Position numbers and translations under genes: made by a program. DNA of 12,364 nt from Acidobacteriota bacterium (GTDB taxonomy: Bacteria; Acidobacteriota; Terriglobia; Terriglobales; Acidobacteriaceae). How positions within the stretch are numbered: the stretch's first letter is position 1; each line of letters starts with the position of its first letter. The notes beneath the pieces are model-generated. The model was not told where the DNA came from, made no database searches, and saw only the letters and a program-made list of their open reading frames with translations. The stretch is taken from positions 1 through 12,364 of the forward strand of contig QIAR01000164.1 in NCBI GenBank assembly GCA_003225595.1, given 5' to 3'. Below are positions 6,319 to 12,364 of the stretch, one piece after another.

Positions 6319-7567
6319 GTTCCGACCATTCGGCGCAGGCCGTTACCTGGTGCTGACACCTTTCGTCATGCTGGTTGTCTGTCTGAGTTATGGGCAAACC
6401 AAGAATTCCTGCCTGGACTGTCACTCCGCCCTGCCTGATCTGCTCGGGGTCAGCCAGGAGAAGTTCAGTCAGGACATACATGCCCAGAAAGGCTTGAGCT
6501 GCGCTAGCTGCCACGGCGGCGATCCCACTAGTGACGATCCAGACAAAGCCATGAGCCGAAAGGCCGGCTGGAAGGGCAAGATTGATCGCAAGCAGATCCC
6601 GAATTTGTGCGGAAGCTGCCATTCAGACCCAGCGTACATGCGGCAGTTAAACCCCAGCTTGCGCACGGACCAGTTGGGCCAGTACCGCACTAGTGTGCAC
6701 GGCAAGCGCCTGGCCGCCGGCGACACGAAGGTTGCGGTGTGCACGGACTGTCATAGCGTCCACGATCTAAGGGCCCCCAGCGATCCCCGTTCCACGGTCA
6801 ACCGGGTCAACGTGGCGAACACCTGCGCTCGCTGCCATTCTGACGCGGATTACATGAAGGGATATTCCATTCCCAAGGATCAGTTCGCAAAGTACAGAGC
6901 GAGCGTGCACCACGAAGCGCTAGCGGTGCGCGGGGATCTGAGTGCGCCAACCTGTACAACGTGTCATGGGAAGCATGGCGCGGTGCCACCAGGAATAGAC
7001 AAGGTTCAGAATGTCTGCTCGACCTGTCACACTTTCCAAGCCCAGATGTACGAAAAAAGCTCGCACAAAGAGGCCTTTCAAGCGGCTTCTCTTCCAGGAT
7101 GCGTCGTGTGTCATAGCAATCATGGCATCAGCCATCCAACTGACGCGAAGCTTGGCACCGGTCCTGACGCCGTCTGCATGCAGTGTCATACCCCAGGTGA
7201 CGCCTGTGATCAAGCAAGGGCAGGATTGCAAAGTGACCTGAGTCAATTGGACAAGGCCATCAAAGGCGCAGACCAAGTTCTCGGTGTCGCCGAGTCTTCT
7301 GGCATGGAGGTGAGCGAGGCTCGGCTGGGACAGGATCAGGCGCGGGATTCGCTGACCAAGGCTCGAGTCACGATCCATAGCTTCCGGAAGGACCTGGTGG
7401 ATCAGGATATTCAGGCCGGCCTGAATATCGCCGCCAAAAACCTGCAGGCGGGGCAGAAGGCCATGGCTGAGCGCAATTATCGCCGTGTCGGCTTGGGGCT
7501 CTCTCTCGTTGCGATCGCTCTAATGTTCGTGGGACTCCGGCTCTACATCAAGCGCATTGAAAGTTAG
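6293..7567 (+). CDS. Nine-heme membrane-anchored cytochrome c, partner of the Rieske/cyt b complex
   Basis: Predicted product: 424 aa from GTG 6293; ATG 6299 is an equally possible start, two codons shorter. A signal peptide (about 18-35) leads to nine CxxCH sites beginning at residues 40, 70, 106, 150, 178, 221, 242, 270 and 295. Extra histidines such as SVHGK, SVHHE and SSHKE suit bis-His ligation. From about 305 to 395 there is a heme-free, charged helical segment with coiled-coil character. One membrane helix (about 400-418) and a short basic tail (YIKRIES) end it, so the heme domain faces the periplasm. The 26-base overlap with the cytochrome b gene means coupled translation. The likely role is to replace cytochrome c1 as the complex's electron exit, or as entry point in reverse flow. 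The exact subfamily was not identified. Confidence 0.9.
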   Translation: MSMATWQNKFRPFGAGRYLVLTPFVMLVVCLSYGQTKNSCLDCHSALPDLLGVSQEKFSQDIHAQKGLSCASCHGGDPTSDDPDKAMSRKAGWKGKIDRKQIPNLCGSCHSDPAYMRQLNPSLRTDQLGQYRTSVHGKRLAAGDTKVAVCTDCHSVHDLRAPSDPRSTVNRVNVANTCARCHSDADYMKGYSIPKDQFAKYRASVHHEALAVRGDLSAPTCTTCHGKHGAVPPGIDKVQNVCSTCHTFQAQMYEKSSHKEAFQAASLPGCVVCHSNHGISHPTDAKLGTGPDAVCMQCHTPGDACDQARAGLQSDLSQLDKAIKGADQVLGVAESSGMEVSEARLGQDQARDSLTKARVTIHSFRKDLVDQDIQAGLNIAAKNLQAGQKAMAERNYRRVGLGLSLVAIALMFVGLRLYIKRIES

Positions 7568-7581
7568 GAGTCGGAACGAGG

Positions 7582-8010
7582 TTAGGTTCGGAGGGAATGG
7601 CTCTTCGCCCAGCGTCGTCGAACTCCAGCCAGAAACTTCTCCTTGTCCGCCTGCATTTGCCGGACGAGGGCTTGATTGCCGGTATCTTCGTGCGCGGCTG
7701 CCCAGAGAACCATTTCCGTGAGCACCGGTGCAAGATCGATTCCTTTCGCAGTCAGCAGGTAATTCAGCTTTCGTCCGTCCGATGAGTCTGGTTCCGTGGT
7801 CACAATTCCATGAGCGACCAGCTTCTGCAGGCGATCTGCCAAGATGTTCGTCGCGATTCCTTCGTCGGATTCGAGGAATTCCTTGTAGGTCCGGGACCCG
7901 CGCACCATCATGTCGCGGATGATCAATAGCGACCAGCGATCGCCCAACATCTCCACCGAAGCATTCAGTGGACATCCCGACCGGCGCTTGGCTTTGCGCT
8001 TCTTCAGCAC
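7582..8010 (-). CDS. HxlR-family winged-helix transcriptional regulator
   Basis: The hallmark segment SGCPLNASVEMLGDRWSLLI is followed by IRDMMVRGSRTYKEFLES, then an ILADRLQKLVAHGIV recognition region and a wing (SSDGRKLNYLLT). This is the DUF24/HxlR winged-helix domain, about 100 residues, as a dimeric repressor or activator. The single Cys in GCPL is the position that senses electrophiles, aldehydes or thiol stress in several family members. Two starts are possible: GTG at 8010 (used here, 142 aa, typical length) and GTG at 8034, which would place the inverted repeat on the start codon and add an odd Cys-containing leader. It is divergent from the BNR gene and convergent with the cytochrome cluster, with a gap of only 14 bases and no hairpin. 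It probably controls itself and the BNR gene. Confidence 0.9.
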   Translation of the reverse strand: MLKKRKAKRRSGCPLNASVEMLGDRWSLLIIRDMMVRGSRTYKEFLESDEGIATNILADRLQKLVAHGIVTTEPDSSDGRKLNYLLTAKGIDLAPVLTEMVLWAAAHEDTGNQALVRQMQADKEKFLAGVRRRWAKSHSLRT

Positions 8011-8032
8011 ATTTCCACAGTAGCATATATTC

Positions 8033-8049
8033 ACTTGCTTTTCACAAGT
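8033..8049. promoter_or_regulatory. Probable HxlR operator in the divergent promoter region
   Basis: ACTTG (8033-8037) and CAAGT (8045-8049) form an inverted repeat with a 7-base spacer. The pattern resembles the ACTTAC/GTAAGT operators of characterised HxlR/YodB-type regulators. It lies between the regulator gene and the BNR gene, which suits autoregulation and control of the neighbour. Confidence 0.55.
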
Positions 8050-8090
8050 AAGATGTGTACAGTTTCACGCGCACAGGAAGGAGATGAAGG

Positions 8091-9275
8091 ATGAGCAAGG
8101 TACGAGTATTGGTTGGCACACGCAAGGGCGCGTTCGTTCTGACGTCGGACGGCAAGCGCAAACAGTGGGATGTCAGTGGCCCCCATTTTGCGGGCTGGGA
8201 GATCTACCACGTCAAGGGATCGCCCGCTGATCCCAATCGGCTGTATGCGTCGCAGTGTAGCGGCTGGTTCGGGCAGATCATTCAACGCTCAGACGACGGT
8301 GGCAAAACCTGGCACCAGCCCGGAACGCCGCCCGGTGAAGCGGCCGCGCCAGCCGGACCGCCCAAAAGCGAGAGCAATAAGTTCGCTTACGACGCGTCTC
8401 CCGAAACCGGCAAGCCGCTCACTACTCATCAGTGGTACGACGGCAAGCAGCATCCCTGGGAGTTCAAGCGAGTCTGGCATCTCGAACCATCGCTCTCCGA
8501 TCCGGATGGGGTCTACGCCGGAGTGGAGGACGCCGCCTTGTTCCGCTCGACCGACGGTGGACAGAACTGGCAGGAACTCGCCGGACTGCGCGGCCACGGT
8601 ACAGGGCCCCGCTGGCAGCCAGGCGCCGGTGGGTTGTGTCTGCACACCATCCTTCTCGATCCGAGCAATCCCAACAGGATGTTCATCGCCATCTCCGCGG
8701 CGGGCGCTTTCCGCACCGACGACGGCGGCAAGACGTGGAAGCCGATCAACCGCGGACTCTACTCGCAATACATTCCCGAACCGACTGCCGAGATCGGCCA
8801 CTGCGTTCACCGCATCGCCATGCACGGGTCGCGCCCGGATGTGCTCTTCATGCAGAAACACTGGGATGTGTTGCGCAGCGACAACGCCGGCGAGTTGTGG
8901 AAAGAGGTCAGCGGCAACTTGCCCACCGACTTCGGGTTCGTGATCGACGTGCACGCGCACGAGCCGGAAACCATCTACGTTGTCCCCATCAAGAGCGACT
9001 CGGAGCACTATGTCCACGATGGGAAGCTGCGCGTGTACCGCAGCCGCACCGGCGGCAACGAGGGGGAGGCGCTCACCAAAGGTCTGCGGCAACGCGACTG
9101 CTATGTGAACGTGTTGCGCGACGCGATGGCCGTGGACTCACTCGATAAGTGCGGCATTTATTTCGGCACTACGGGCGGCCAGGTGTACTGCTCTGCAGAT
9201 GCGGGAGACAGCTGGGCTCCCATTGTCCGAGATCTTCCGGGCGTGCTTTCGGTGGAGGTGCAGACGCTGCCGTGA
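8091..9275 (+). CDS. Cytoplasmic BNR/Asp-box beta-propeller protein (sialidase-like fold)
   Basis: Predicted product: 394 aa. Five Asp-box motifs (S/T-x-D-x-G-x-x-W) are visible: SDDGGKTW 67-74, STDGGQNW 153-160, TDDGGKTW 209-216, SDNAGELW 263-270 and SADAGDSW 368-375. These mark blades of a beta-propeller of the exo-sialidase/VPS10-like fold. There is no signal peptide and I see no evidence for sialidase catalysis, so the usual label 'exo-alpha-sialidase' or 'glycosyl hydrolase' should be read as fold only. The start has a strong GGAAGGAG ribosome-binding site (8077-8084). The divergent HxlR gene suggests induction by a reactive small molecule. From memory of other genomes, this protein is usually followed directly by a small ThiS/MoaD-like gene; here that gene is 1.8 kb further on. 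The biochemical role is unknown. Confidence 0.85.
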   Translation: MSKVRVLVGTRKGAFVLTSDGKRKQWDVSGPHFAGWEIYHVKGSPADPNRLYASQCSGWFGQIIQRSDDGGKTWHQPGTPPGEAAAPAGPPKSESNKFAYDASPETGKPLTTHQWYDGKQHPWEFKRVWHLEPSLSDPDGVYAGVEDAALFRSTDGGQNWQELAGLRGHGTGPRWQPGAGGLCLHTILLDPSNPNRMFIAISAAGAFRTDDGGKTWKPINRGLYSQYIPEPTAEIGHCVHRIAMHGSRPDVLFMQKHWDVLRSDNAGELWKEVSGNLPTDFGFVIDVHAHEPETIYVVPIKSDSEHYVHDGKLRVYRSRTGGNEGEALTKGLRQRDCYVNVLRDAMAVDSLDKCGIYFGTTGGQVYCSADAGDSWAPIVRDLPGVLSVEVQTLP

Positions 9276-9307
9276 ACTAAACGGAACTAACTCTCGAAAT
9301 TCATACG

Positions 9308-9392
9308 GTCTAACAGTCCGCCGGAGCACAAGAGCGTATTCAGAGACGACGACACAGACTACACAGGAACGGCAAAACGACTTCTGTTAGAC
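9308..9392. repeat. Inverted 9-bp pair flanking the leader of the TIGR04255 gene set
   Basis: GTCTAACAG (9308-9316) and CTGTTAGAC (9384-9392) are perfect reverse complements 67 bases apart, just upstream of the TIGR04255-family gene. They may be a regulator site, a long RNA stem or the left edge of an insertion. I found no matching copy at 11007-11061 on the right side. Confidence 0.45.
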
Positions 9393-9401
9393 TAGCCCAG
9401 T

Positions 9402-10151
9402 TTGGCGGACACCGAAGACTCCGTGGCGACTCAGCGACAGCTAGCGAACCCCCCGTTGAGGGAAGCTCTCATCGATTTTCAGCTCGCTGACGAGTTGCCA
9501 GTAAAGTTCGCCGAGGACTTCGAAAAGCAAACGATATCCGGGCTGGAGCGAAAGCAACAAATCAGGGCTGGCAAATTCGAGATTAAGATCGGGCCTCCCC
9601 ACGAGGCATTGAAAAAGAGCGAAGAGTTGCTTGGGTGGCGTTACGAGTCACCTGATGGTTCTAGGGTGGTTCAATTACGGCGCAACGGGATGACGTACAG
9701 CATCCTTAGGGACTACAAAGGCTGGCCCGAGATAAGAGACGCGGCTCGACGTGTTTGGGAATTCTACCTAGGATACCTCCCTGGTTCGGTAACGGTAACG
9801 CGGGCTGCTGTTCGGTATATCAATGTCCTTGAGTTCCCGCCCAGCGTGGAACTGAATGATTACCTGACAGCGGCACCACAGATTCCACAAGGACTGCCGC
9901 AGACTCTTGAGAATTTCCTTCAAAGGATCGTTATTCCCTATCAGAGCAACATCCATGCGATAATCACTCAGGCCCTTGAACCTGCCGCTCAACCTGGCAC
10001 GCGTGTGATTTTGGATATCGACGTTTTTGCGCAACTGACAGTACAGGGGAAGTCACCCGCCCTTTGGAATCTCGTGGACAGCTTTCGCGCCATAAAAAAT
10101 GCGATATTCTTTGCTTCGATAACTGAGGCGGCCTTGGAACGCTACGCATGA
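9402..10151 (+). CDS. TIGR04255-family protein (sporadically distributed, unknown function)
   Basis: Predicted product: 249 aa, typical for the family. The N-terminal block ANPPLREALIDFQL (from about residue 15) is the recognisable TIGR04255 start, NPPL-x-EA-x-x-x-x-x. Further on come VVQLRRNGMTYSILRDYKGW, a VTRAAVRYINVLEFP strand pair, and a C-terminal ALWNLVDSFRAIKNAIFFASIT block that is also family-like. No signal peptide or membrane segment is seen. The family occurs in scattered genomes and has no established function; its distribution suggests an accessory or defence-type role, which is inference. The start is uncertain: TTG 9402 is used, GTG 9423 is the alternative, and neither has a strong ribosome-binding site. 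It is the first gene of a three-gene overlapping set (4-base ATGA overlap with the next) and is less GC-rich than the BNR gene on its left. Confidence 0.8.
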   Translation: MADTEDSVATQRQLANPPLREALIDFQLADELPVKFAEDFEKQTISGLERKQQIRAGKFEIKIGPPHEALKKSEELLGWRYESPDGSRVVQLRRNGMTYSILRDYKGWPEIRDAARRVWEFYLGYLPGSVTVTRAAVRYINVLEFPPSVELNDYLTAAPQIPQGLPQTLENFLQRIVIPYQSNIHAIITQALEPAAQPGTRVILDIDVFAQLTVQGKSPALWNLVDSFRAIKNAIFFASITEAALERYA

Positions 10152-10615
10152 TTGCATCTGCCACTCTCGACAGTCCATTGGTTTACACCCATACGGAAAG
10201 CGGAGCAAGCGAGCCCGCGCGTCTTATCGCCGAACATTTGAGAGTGTTCTGTGAACATTATTCCAAACCGCGGCGACAAATCTTGGAGCCGGAGATTATG
10301 GCTCTGCTTGGATCGGACGCTGGGAACGTAGAGAGCGTTGTCGTGAACGATGAAACTGCACGGAACGCCGTAGCCTTTGCAATGCTGCTACCCAGGGCAG
10401 TGCCTATTCCGGAAGTTGCTCCTGACCCGGATGGCGAAATATCGTTCGACTGGATTGGTAAATCGGGCAGAATGTTTTCTGTCAGCATTGGTGCGGACGG
10501 CAGAATCTCATATGCAGGAAGGTTTGGTGATAAGAGCAAGACTCACGGCATTGAGCAGCTTTCTGAAGTATGTCCGCGAGAAATTCTATTCGGCATCGAA
10601 AAAGCCCTCCGATAG
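10148..10615 (+). CDS. Conserved hypothetical partner of the TIGR04255 protein
   Basis: Predicted product: 155 aa, soluble. Its start overlaps the preceding stop in ATGA, so the two are very likely translated as a pair. The N-terminal half is mostly helical, with FCEHYSKPRRQILEPE. A compact C-terminal motif reads DGEISFDWIGKSGRMFSVSI (residues 95-114) followed by GADGRISYAGRFGDKSKTHG, a repeated-strand sheet ending in a conserved His-Gly. I have seen this FDW...SVSI...G-x-ISYA pattern in small hypothetical proteins of accessory regions, but I know no function and do not assign one. The gene continues about 90 bases into the next gene's frame, so the set uses dense overlap throughout. Confidence 0.75.
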   Translation: MIASATLDSPLVYTHTESGASEPARLIAEHLRVFCEHYSKPRRQILEPEIMALLGSDAGNVESVVVNDETARNAVAFAMLLPRAVPIPEVAPDPDGEISFDWIGKSGRMFSVSIGADGRISYAGRFGDKSKTHGIEQLSEVCPREILFGIEKALR

Positions 10616-11006
10616 GGCGCCAACTGCCGACTTACACACACTCGCGCGGTTCATCTTTAGCCACAGTCAATACTCTTCGACGTACTCAAGACCGAAGCCT
10701 GCCGCATTTCTTCCAGCACGTAACAAGTCCGTCATTTCAATGCAGTTTATCGACGGTTTTCAAGAAACCGAGATATGGGACGTTGGAGATATTATCGGCA
10801 GGGAGAGAGACAAAACTGCTCTTGCCAGAGCCGATCTGCCAAAGTCAGTAGCCTTGGACGTCGGGCTTACTGTTGAATTGGCTCCTGGCCCACACCCTCT
10901 TCACGCTGATGTTGGCGGCTGGCCGCCAGATAAAGATAAGCAGAAATTAATTGCGATAGAACTTTGTGTAAAATCCACACTGTCTCTGCGCCCAGCCACT
11001 TTGTAG
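10527..11006 (+). CDS. Third gene of the TIGR04255 set, conserved hypothetical
   Basis: Predicted product: about 159 aa. The conserved core begins LARFIFSHSQYSS (residues 39-51), then RPKPAAFLPA, FQETEIWDVGDIIGRER, a KTALARADL segment and a C-terminal PGPHPLHADVGGWPPDKDKQ (residues 130-149). The PHPLHAD-x-x-GWP ending is the most distinctive part and is shared, as I recall it, by small proteins found beside similar cassettes. No ATG, GTG or TTG lies between 10554 and the core, so the gene must start inside its upstream neighbour. GTG 10527 is preferred because AGGAAGG lies at 10516-10522; ATG 10512 and TTG 10551 are alternatives. The overlap of about 90 bases in a different frame is long. An N-terminal truncation by frameshift is the other explanation. 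Function unknown. Confidence 0.65.
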   Translation: MIRARLTALSSFLKYVREKFYSASKKPSDRAPTADLHTLARFIFSHSQYSSTYSRPKPAAFLPARNKSVISMQFIDGFQETEIWDVGDIIGRERDKTALARADLPKSVALDVGLTVELAPGPHPLHADVGGWPPDKDKQKLIAIELCVKSTLSLRPATL

Positions 11007-11061
11007 TGGTTTACCCAAAGTGTCGGGACAATAGTAGTCAGCCTAAAGGGGCCGCGGTGAA

Positions 11062-11370
11062 ATGACGTCCAACATGATCCGCGTCATACTTCCACCACAT
11101 CTGCGAAACCTGGCGCACGCCGGTGCAGAGGTGACGCTCGAGATCGAAGGCCCGGTCACGCAGCGCTCTGTCCTCGACGCGCTCGAGGCTCACTATCCCA
11201 TGCTGCGCGGCACCATTCGCGACCATGTCACGCAACAGCGCCGACCCTTCTTGCGCTTCTTCGCCTGCGAAGAAGACCTCTCCCATGAGCCGCCGGACGC
11301 GCTACTGCCCGATGCCGTCGTGTCCGGAAAGGAGCCGTTTATCGTCATAGGGGCCATTGCCGGCGGCTAG
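11062..11370 (+). CDS. ThiS/MoaD-like ubiquitin-fold small protein
   Basis: Predicted product: 102 aa, slightly longer than MoaD (about 80). It opens with MIRVILPPHLRNLA, has a VTLEIEGPVTQRSVLDALEA segment typical of MoaD strand-helix pairing, and ends FIVIGAIAGG. The C-terminal Gly-Gly is the activation site adenylated and thiocarboxylated by E1-like enzymes in ThiS, MoaD and related sulfur carriers. No E1-like, moaE or thiG gene is in the window, so the acceptor pathway is open. In other genomes I recall this subfamily directly downstream of a BNR/Asp-box gene, which suggests that it belongs with the 8091-9275 gene and was separated by the insert. Start ATG 11062 is preceded by GGTGA; ATG 11074 is the alternative. 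Confidence 0.85.
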   Translation: MTSNMIRVILPPHLRNLAHAGAEVTLEIEGPVTQRSVLDALEAHYPMLRGTIRDHVTQQRRPFLRFFACEEDLSHEPPDALLPDAVVSGKEPFIVIGAIAGG

Positions 11371-11566
11371 GGCCAGCACTGGTTGCGGAAGGGCAGCAGG
11401 CTGGTAAGACGCGAACTGACACTTAACAAATATTTCCAAAAAAAATACCGAACCTCTCGATCTCGCCACCCCTCGTTCGACGTTAAAGTAGAGAGCGAGC
11501 ATCCCGACCGGTCGAGACCCGTCCGGCGGCCCAGCTCCAAACCCAAACTAAAAGGAGTCATTATTT

Positions 11567-12020
11567 ATGCGATGCATGATCCTGATCAAAGCCAACAAGG
11601 ACACAGAGGCGGGCGTTCTTCCCGACGAGAAGCTCCTGACCGAAATGGGGGAGTACAACGAAGAGCTGGTGAAAGCCGGCATAATGCTCGCGGGCGAGGG
11701 GCTCCACCCAACCTCCAAGGGCGCGCGCGTCAAGTTCTCGGGAGGGAAGCGGACCGTGATCGACGGGCCCTTCACCGAGACCAAGGAGCTGATCGCCGGC
11801 TTCTGGCTGTGGCAGGTGAGGTCGCTGGAAGAGGCAGGTGAGGTCGCTGGAAGAGGCGATCGAATGGGTCAAGCGCTGCCCCAATCCGACTGGCGTGGAG
11901 GCTGAGATCGAGATTCGCCAGGTGTTCGAGGCGGAAGACTTCGGTGCCGAGTTAACTCCCGAGCTCAGGGAGCAAGAGGAGCGCCTGCGCGCGCAGATCG
12001 AGAAAAAAAAGGCATCATGA
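11567..12020 (+). pseudogene. YCII-family protein broken by a 22-bp tandem duplication
   Basis: The first part, from ATG 11567, contains MRCMILIKANKDTEAG and the hallmark VIDGPFTETKELIAGFWLWQ of YCII-family (DGPF-x-ETKE) proteins, a dimeric ferredoxin-like fold. At 11813-11856 a 22-bp unit is present twice, which shifts the frame and sends translation into an unrelated tail ending at 11905. Removing one copy restores a clean 143-residue protein reading QVRSLEEAIEWVKRCPNP through to a charged coil ending in IEKKKAS at 12020. (The gene is 454 bases; 454 minus 22 equals 432, divisible by three.) AAGGAG at 11552-11557 is a good ribosome-binding site, spaced 9 bases. Such genes often sit beside ECF sigma factors; none is here. 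The break is recent, judging by the intact remainder, or is an assembly error. Confidence 0.85.
11813..11856 (+). repeat. 22-bp tandem duplication (two perfect copies)
   Basis: Unit 11813-11834 is repeated without change at 11835-11856. The exact register can slide by two bases because GG precedes each unit. It lies inside the YCII-family gene and is the cause of its frameshift. Confidence 0.95.
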
Positions 12021-12041
12021 CGCCGTATTCGCGGCGCGCGA

Positions 12042-12364
12042 GGGAAGGGCACGGCTTCACAGGCTGCTGAAAAACTCCGATCACTGCATATTTTTGGGAA
12101 GGGCACGACTTAATAGGCTGCGGTCGCTTCGCCCTCATGCTAGGCGTCTCCCGTGGCATGTGGCCATGCGGCACCGTGGAAGAGCGGCCCTTCATGCCCG
12201 CGAAAGCCGGTCCGAATCAGGGACGGCTTTTAGCCGCTGTGGCAACGATTTGTCGCGCAGGCTCGTTTTTCCGCAGCCTGTTCACCCGTGCCGCCCGGAG
12301 CCCAACAGTGAACGGGTTTTACAGACTGCGGAAAAACTCGATTTGACCTCTTTTTGGGAGGGCA
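12042..12364. repeat. Intergenic repeat block with related units and a long hairpin
   Basis: No gene is supported here. GGGAAGGGCACGGCTTCAC followed by AGGCTGC begins at 12042; a related unit, GGGAAGGGCACGACTTAAT followed by AGGCTGC, begins at 12096. A third start, TTTTTGGGAGGGCA, is at the window end. Each is associated with a GAAAAACTC element (near 12069 and 12331). The layout resembles dispersed intergenic repeats I associate with Acidobacteriota genomes. The block is probably part of a larger array or a repeat-rich spacer continuing beyond the window. Confidence 0.7.
12265..12337. repeat. 17-bp inverted repeat forming a long stem
   Basis: GTTTTTCCGCAGCCTGT (12265-12281) pairs with ACAGACTGCGGAAAAAC (12321-12337), 16 of 17 bases. 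Inside the loop, TTCAC pairs with GTGAA and ACCCGT with ACGGGT, so a more extended structure is possible. It is part of the repeat block; a role as transcript end or RNA element is possible. Confidence 0.7.

Noticed and set aside
8289..9092. 267-codon minus-strand and 257-codon plus-strand frames inside the BNR gene
   Set aside because: Long alternative frames are expected in GC-rich genes; Asp-box motifs and a strong ribosome-binding site support the 8091-9275 frame only.
12042..12364. CRISPR array at the right edge
   Set aside because: Units are imperfect, differ in spacing and lack uniform spacers; they fit dispersed intergenic repeats instead.

Overview
The window looks like chromosomal DNA of a soil or sediment Acidobacteriota (Terriglobia-like) bacterium. 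This is inferred from moderately high GC, the style of the protein families (CxxCH cytochromes, an exported ComEA-type helix-hairpin-helix domain, an HxlR regulator, a BNR-repeat protein next to a ThiS-like protein) and intergenic repeats at the right end of a kind I associate with that phylum. No rRNA, tRNA or CRISPR array was seen.

Layout. Positions 1-1.2 kb are a gene graveyard: the start of a minus-strand gene that leaves the window, a frameshifted DUF6788-like gene, unrecognised reading frames, and the first copy of a 58-bp direct repeat. Positions 1.4-7.57 kb form an all-plus electron-transfer cluster. A perfect CRP-type palindrome (1405-1420) precedes a fused monoheme cytochrome/outer-membrane barrel resembling the iron oxidase Cyc2. 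Next come a 13-bp hairpin, a diheme cytochrome c fused to a ComEA-like domain, and a monoheme cytochrome c. After the second copy of the 58-bp repeat there is a tightly overlapping set: Rieske protein, b6/subunit-IV-type cytochrome b, and a nine-heme membrane-anchored cytochrome c. Positions 7.58-9.28 kb hold an HxlR regulator divergent from a cytoplasmic Asp-box (BNR) protein, with an ACTTG/CAAGT operator between them. Positions 9.3-11.0 kb carry three overlapping genes headed by a TIGR04255-family gene; they appear to be an insert separating the BNR gene from its usual ThiS/MoaD-like partner (11.06-11.37 kb). A YCII-family gene broken by a 22-bp tandem duplication and a block of intergenic repeats finish the window.

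How the genes may work together. The cytochrome genes give a nearly complete path from outer membrane to quinone pool: the barrel cytochrome in the outer membrane, soluble c-type cytochromes in the periplasm, and a Rieske/cyt b complex that uses a multiheme cytochrome in place of cytochrome c1. Electrons could run inward (extracellular Fe(II) or mineral oxidation) or outward. Sequence alone does not fix the direction. The TIGR04255 set is an uncharacterised, sporadically distributed accessory cassette and is the second candidate for an undescribed system.
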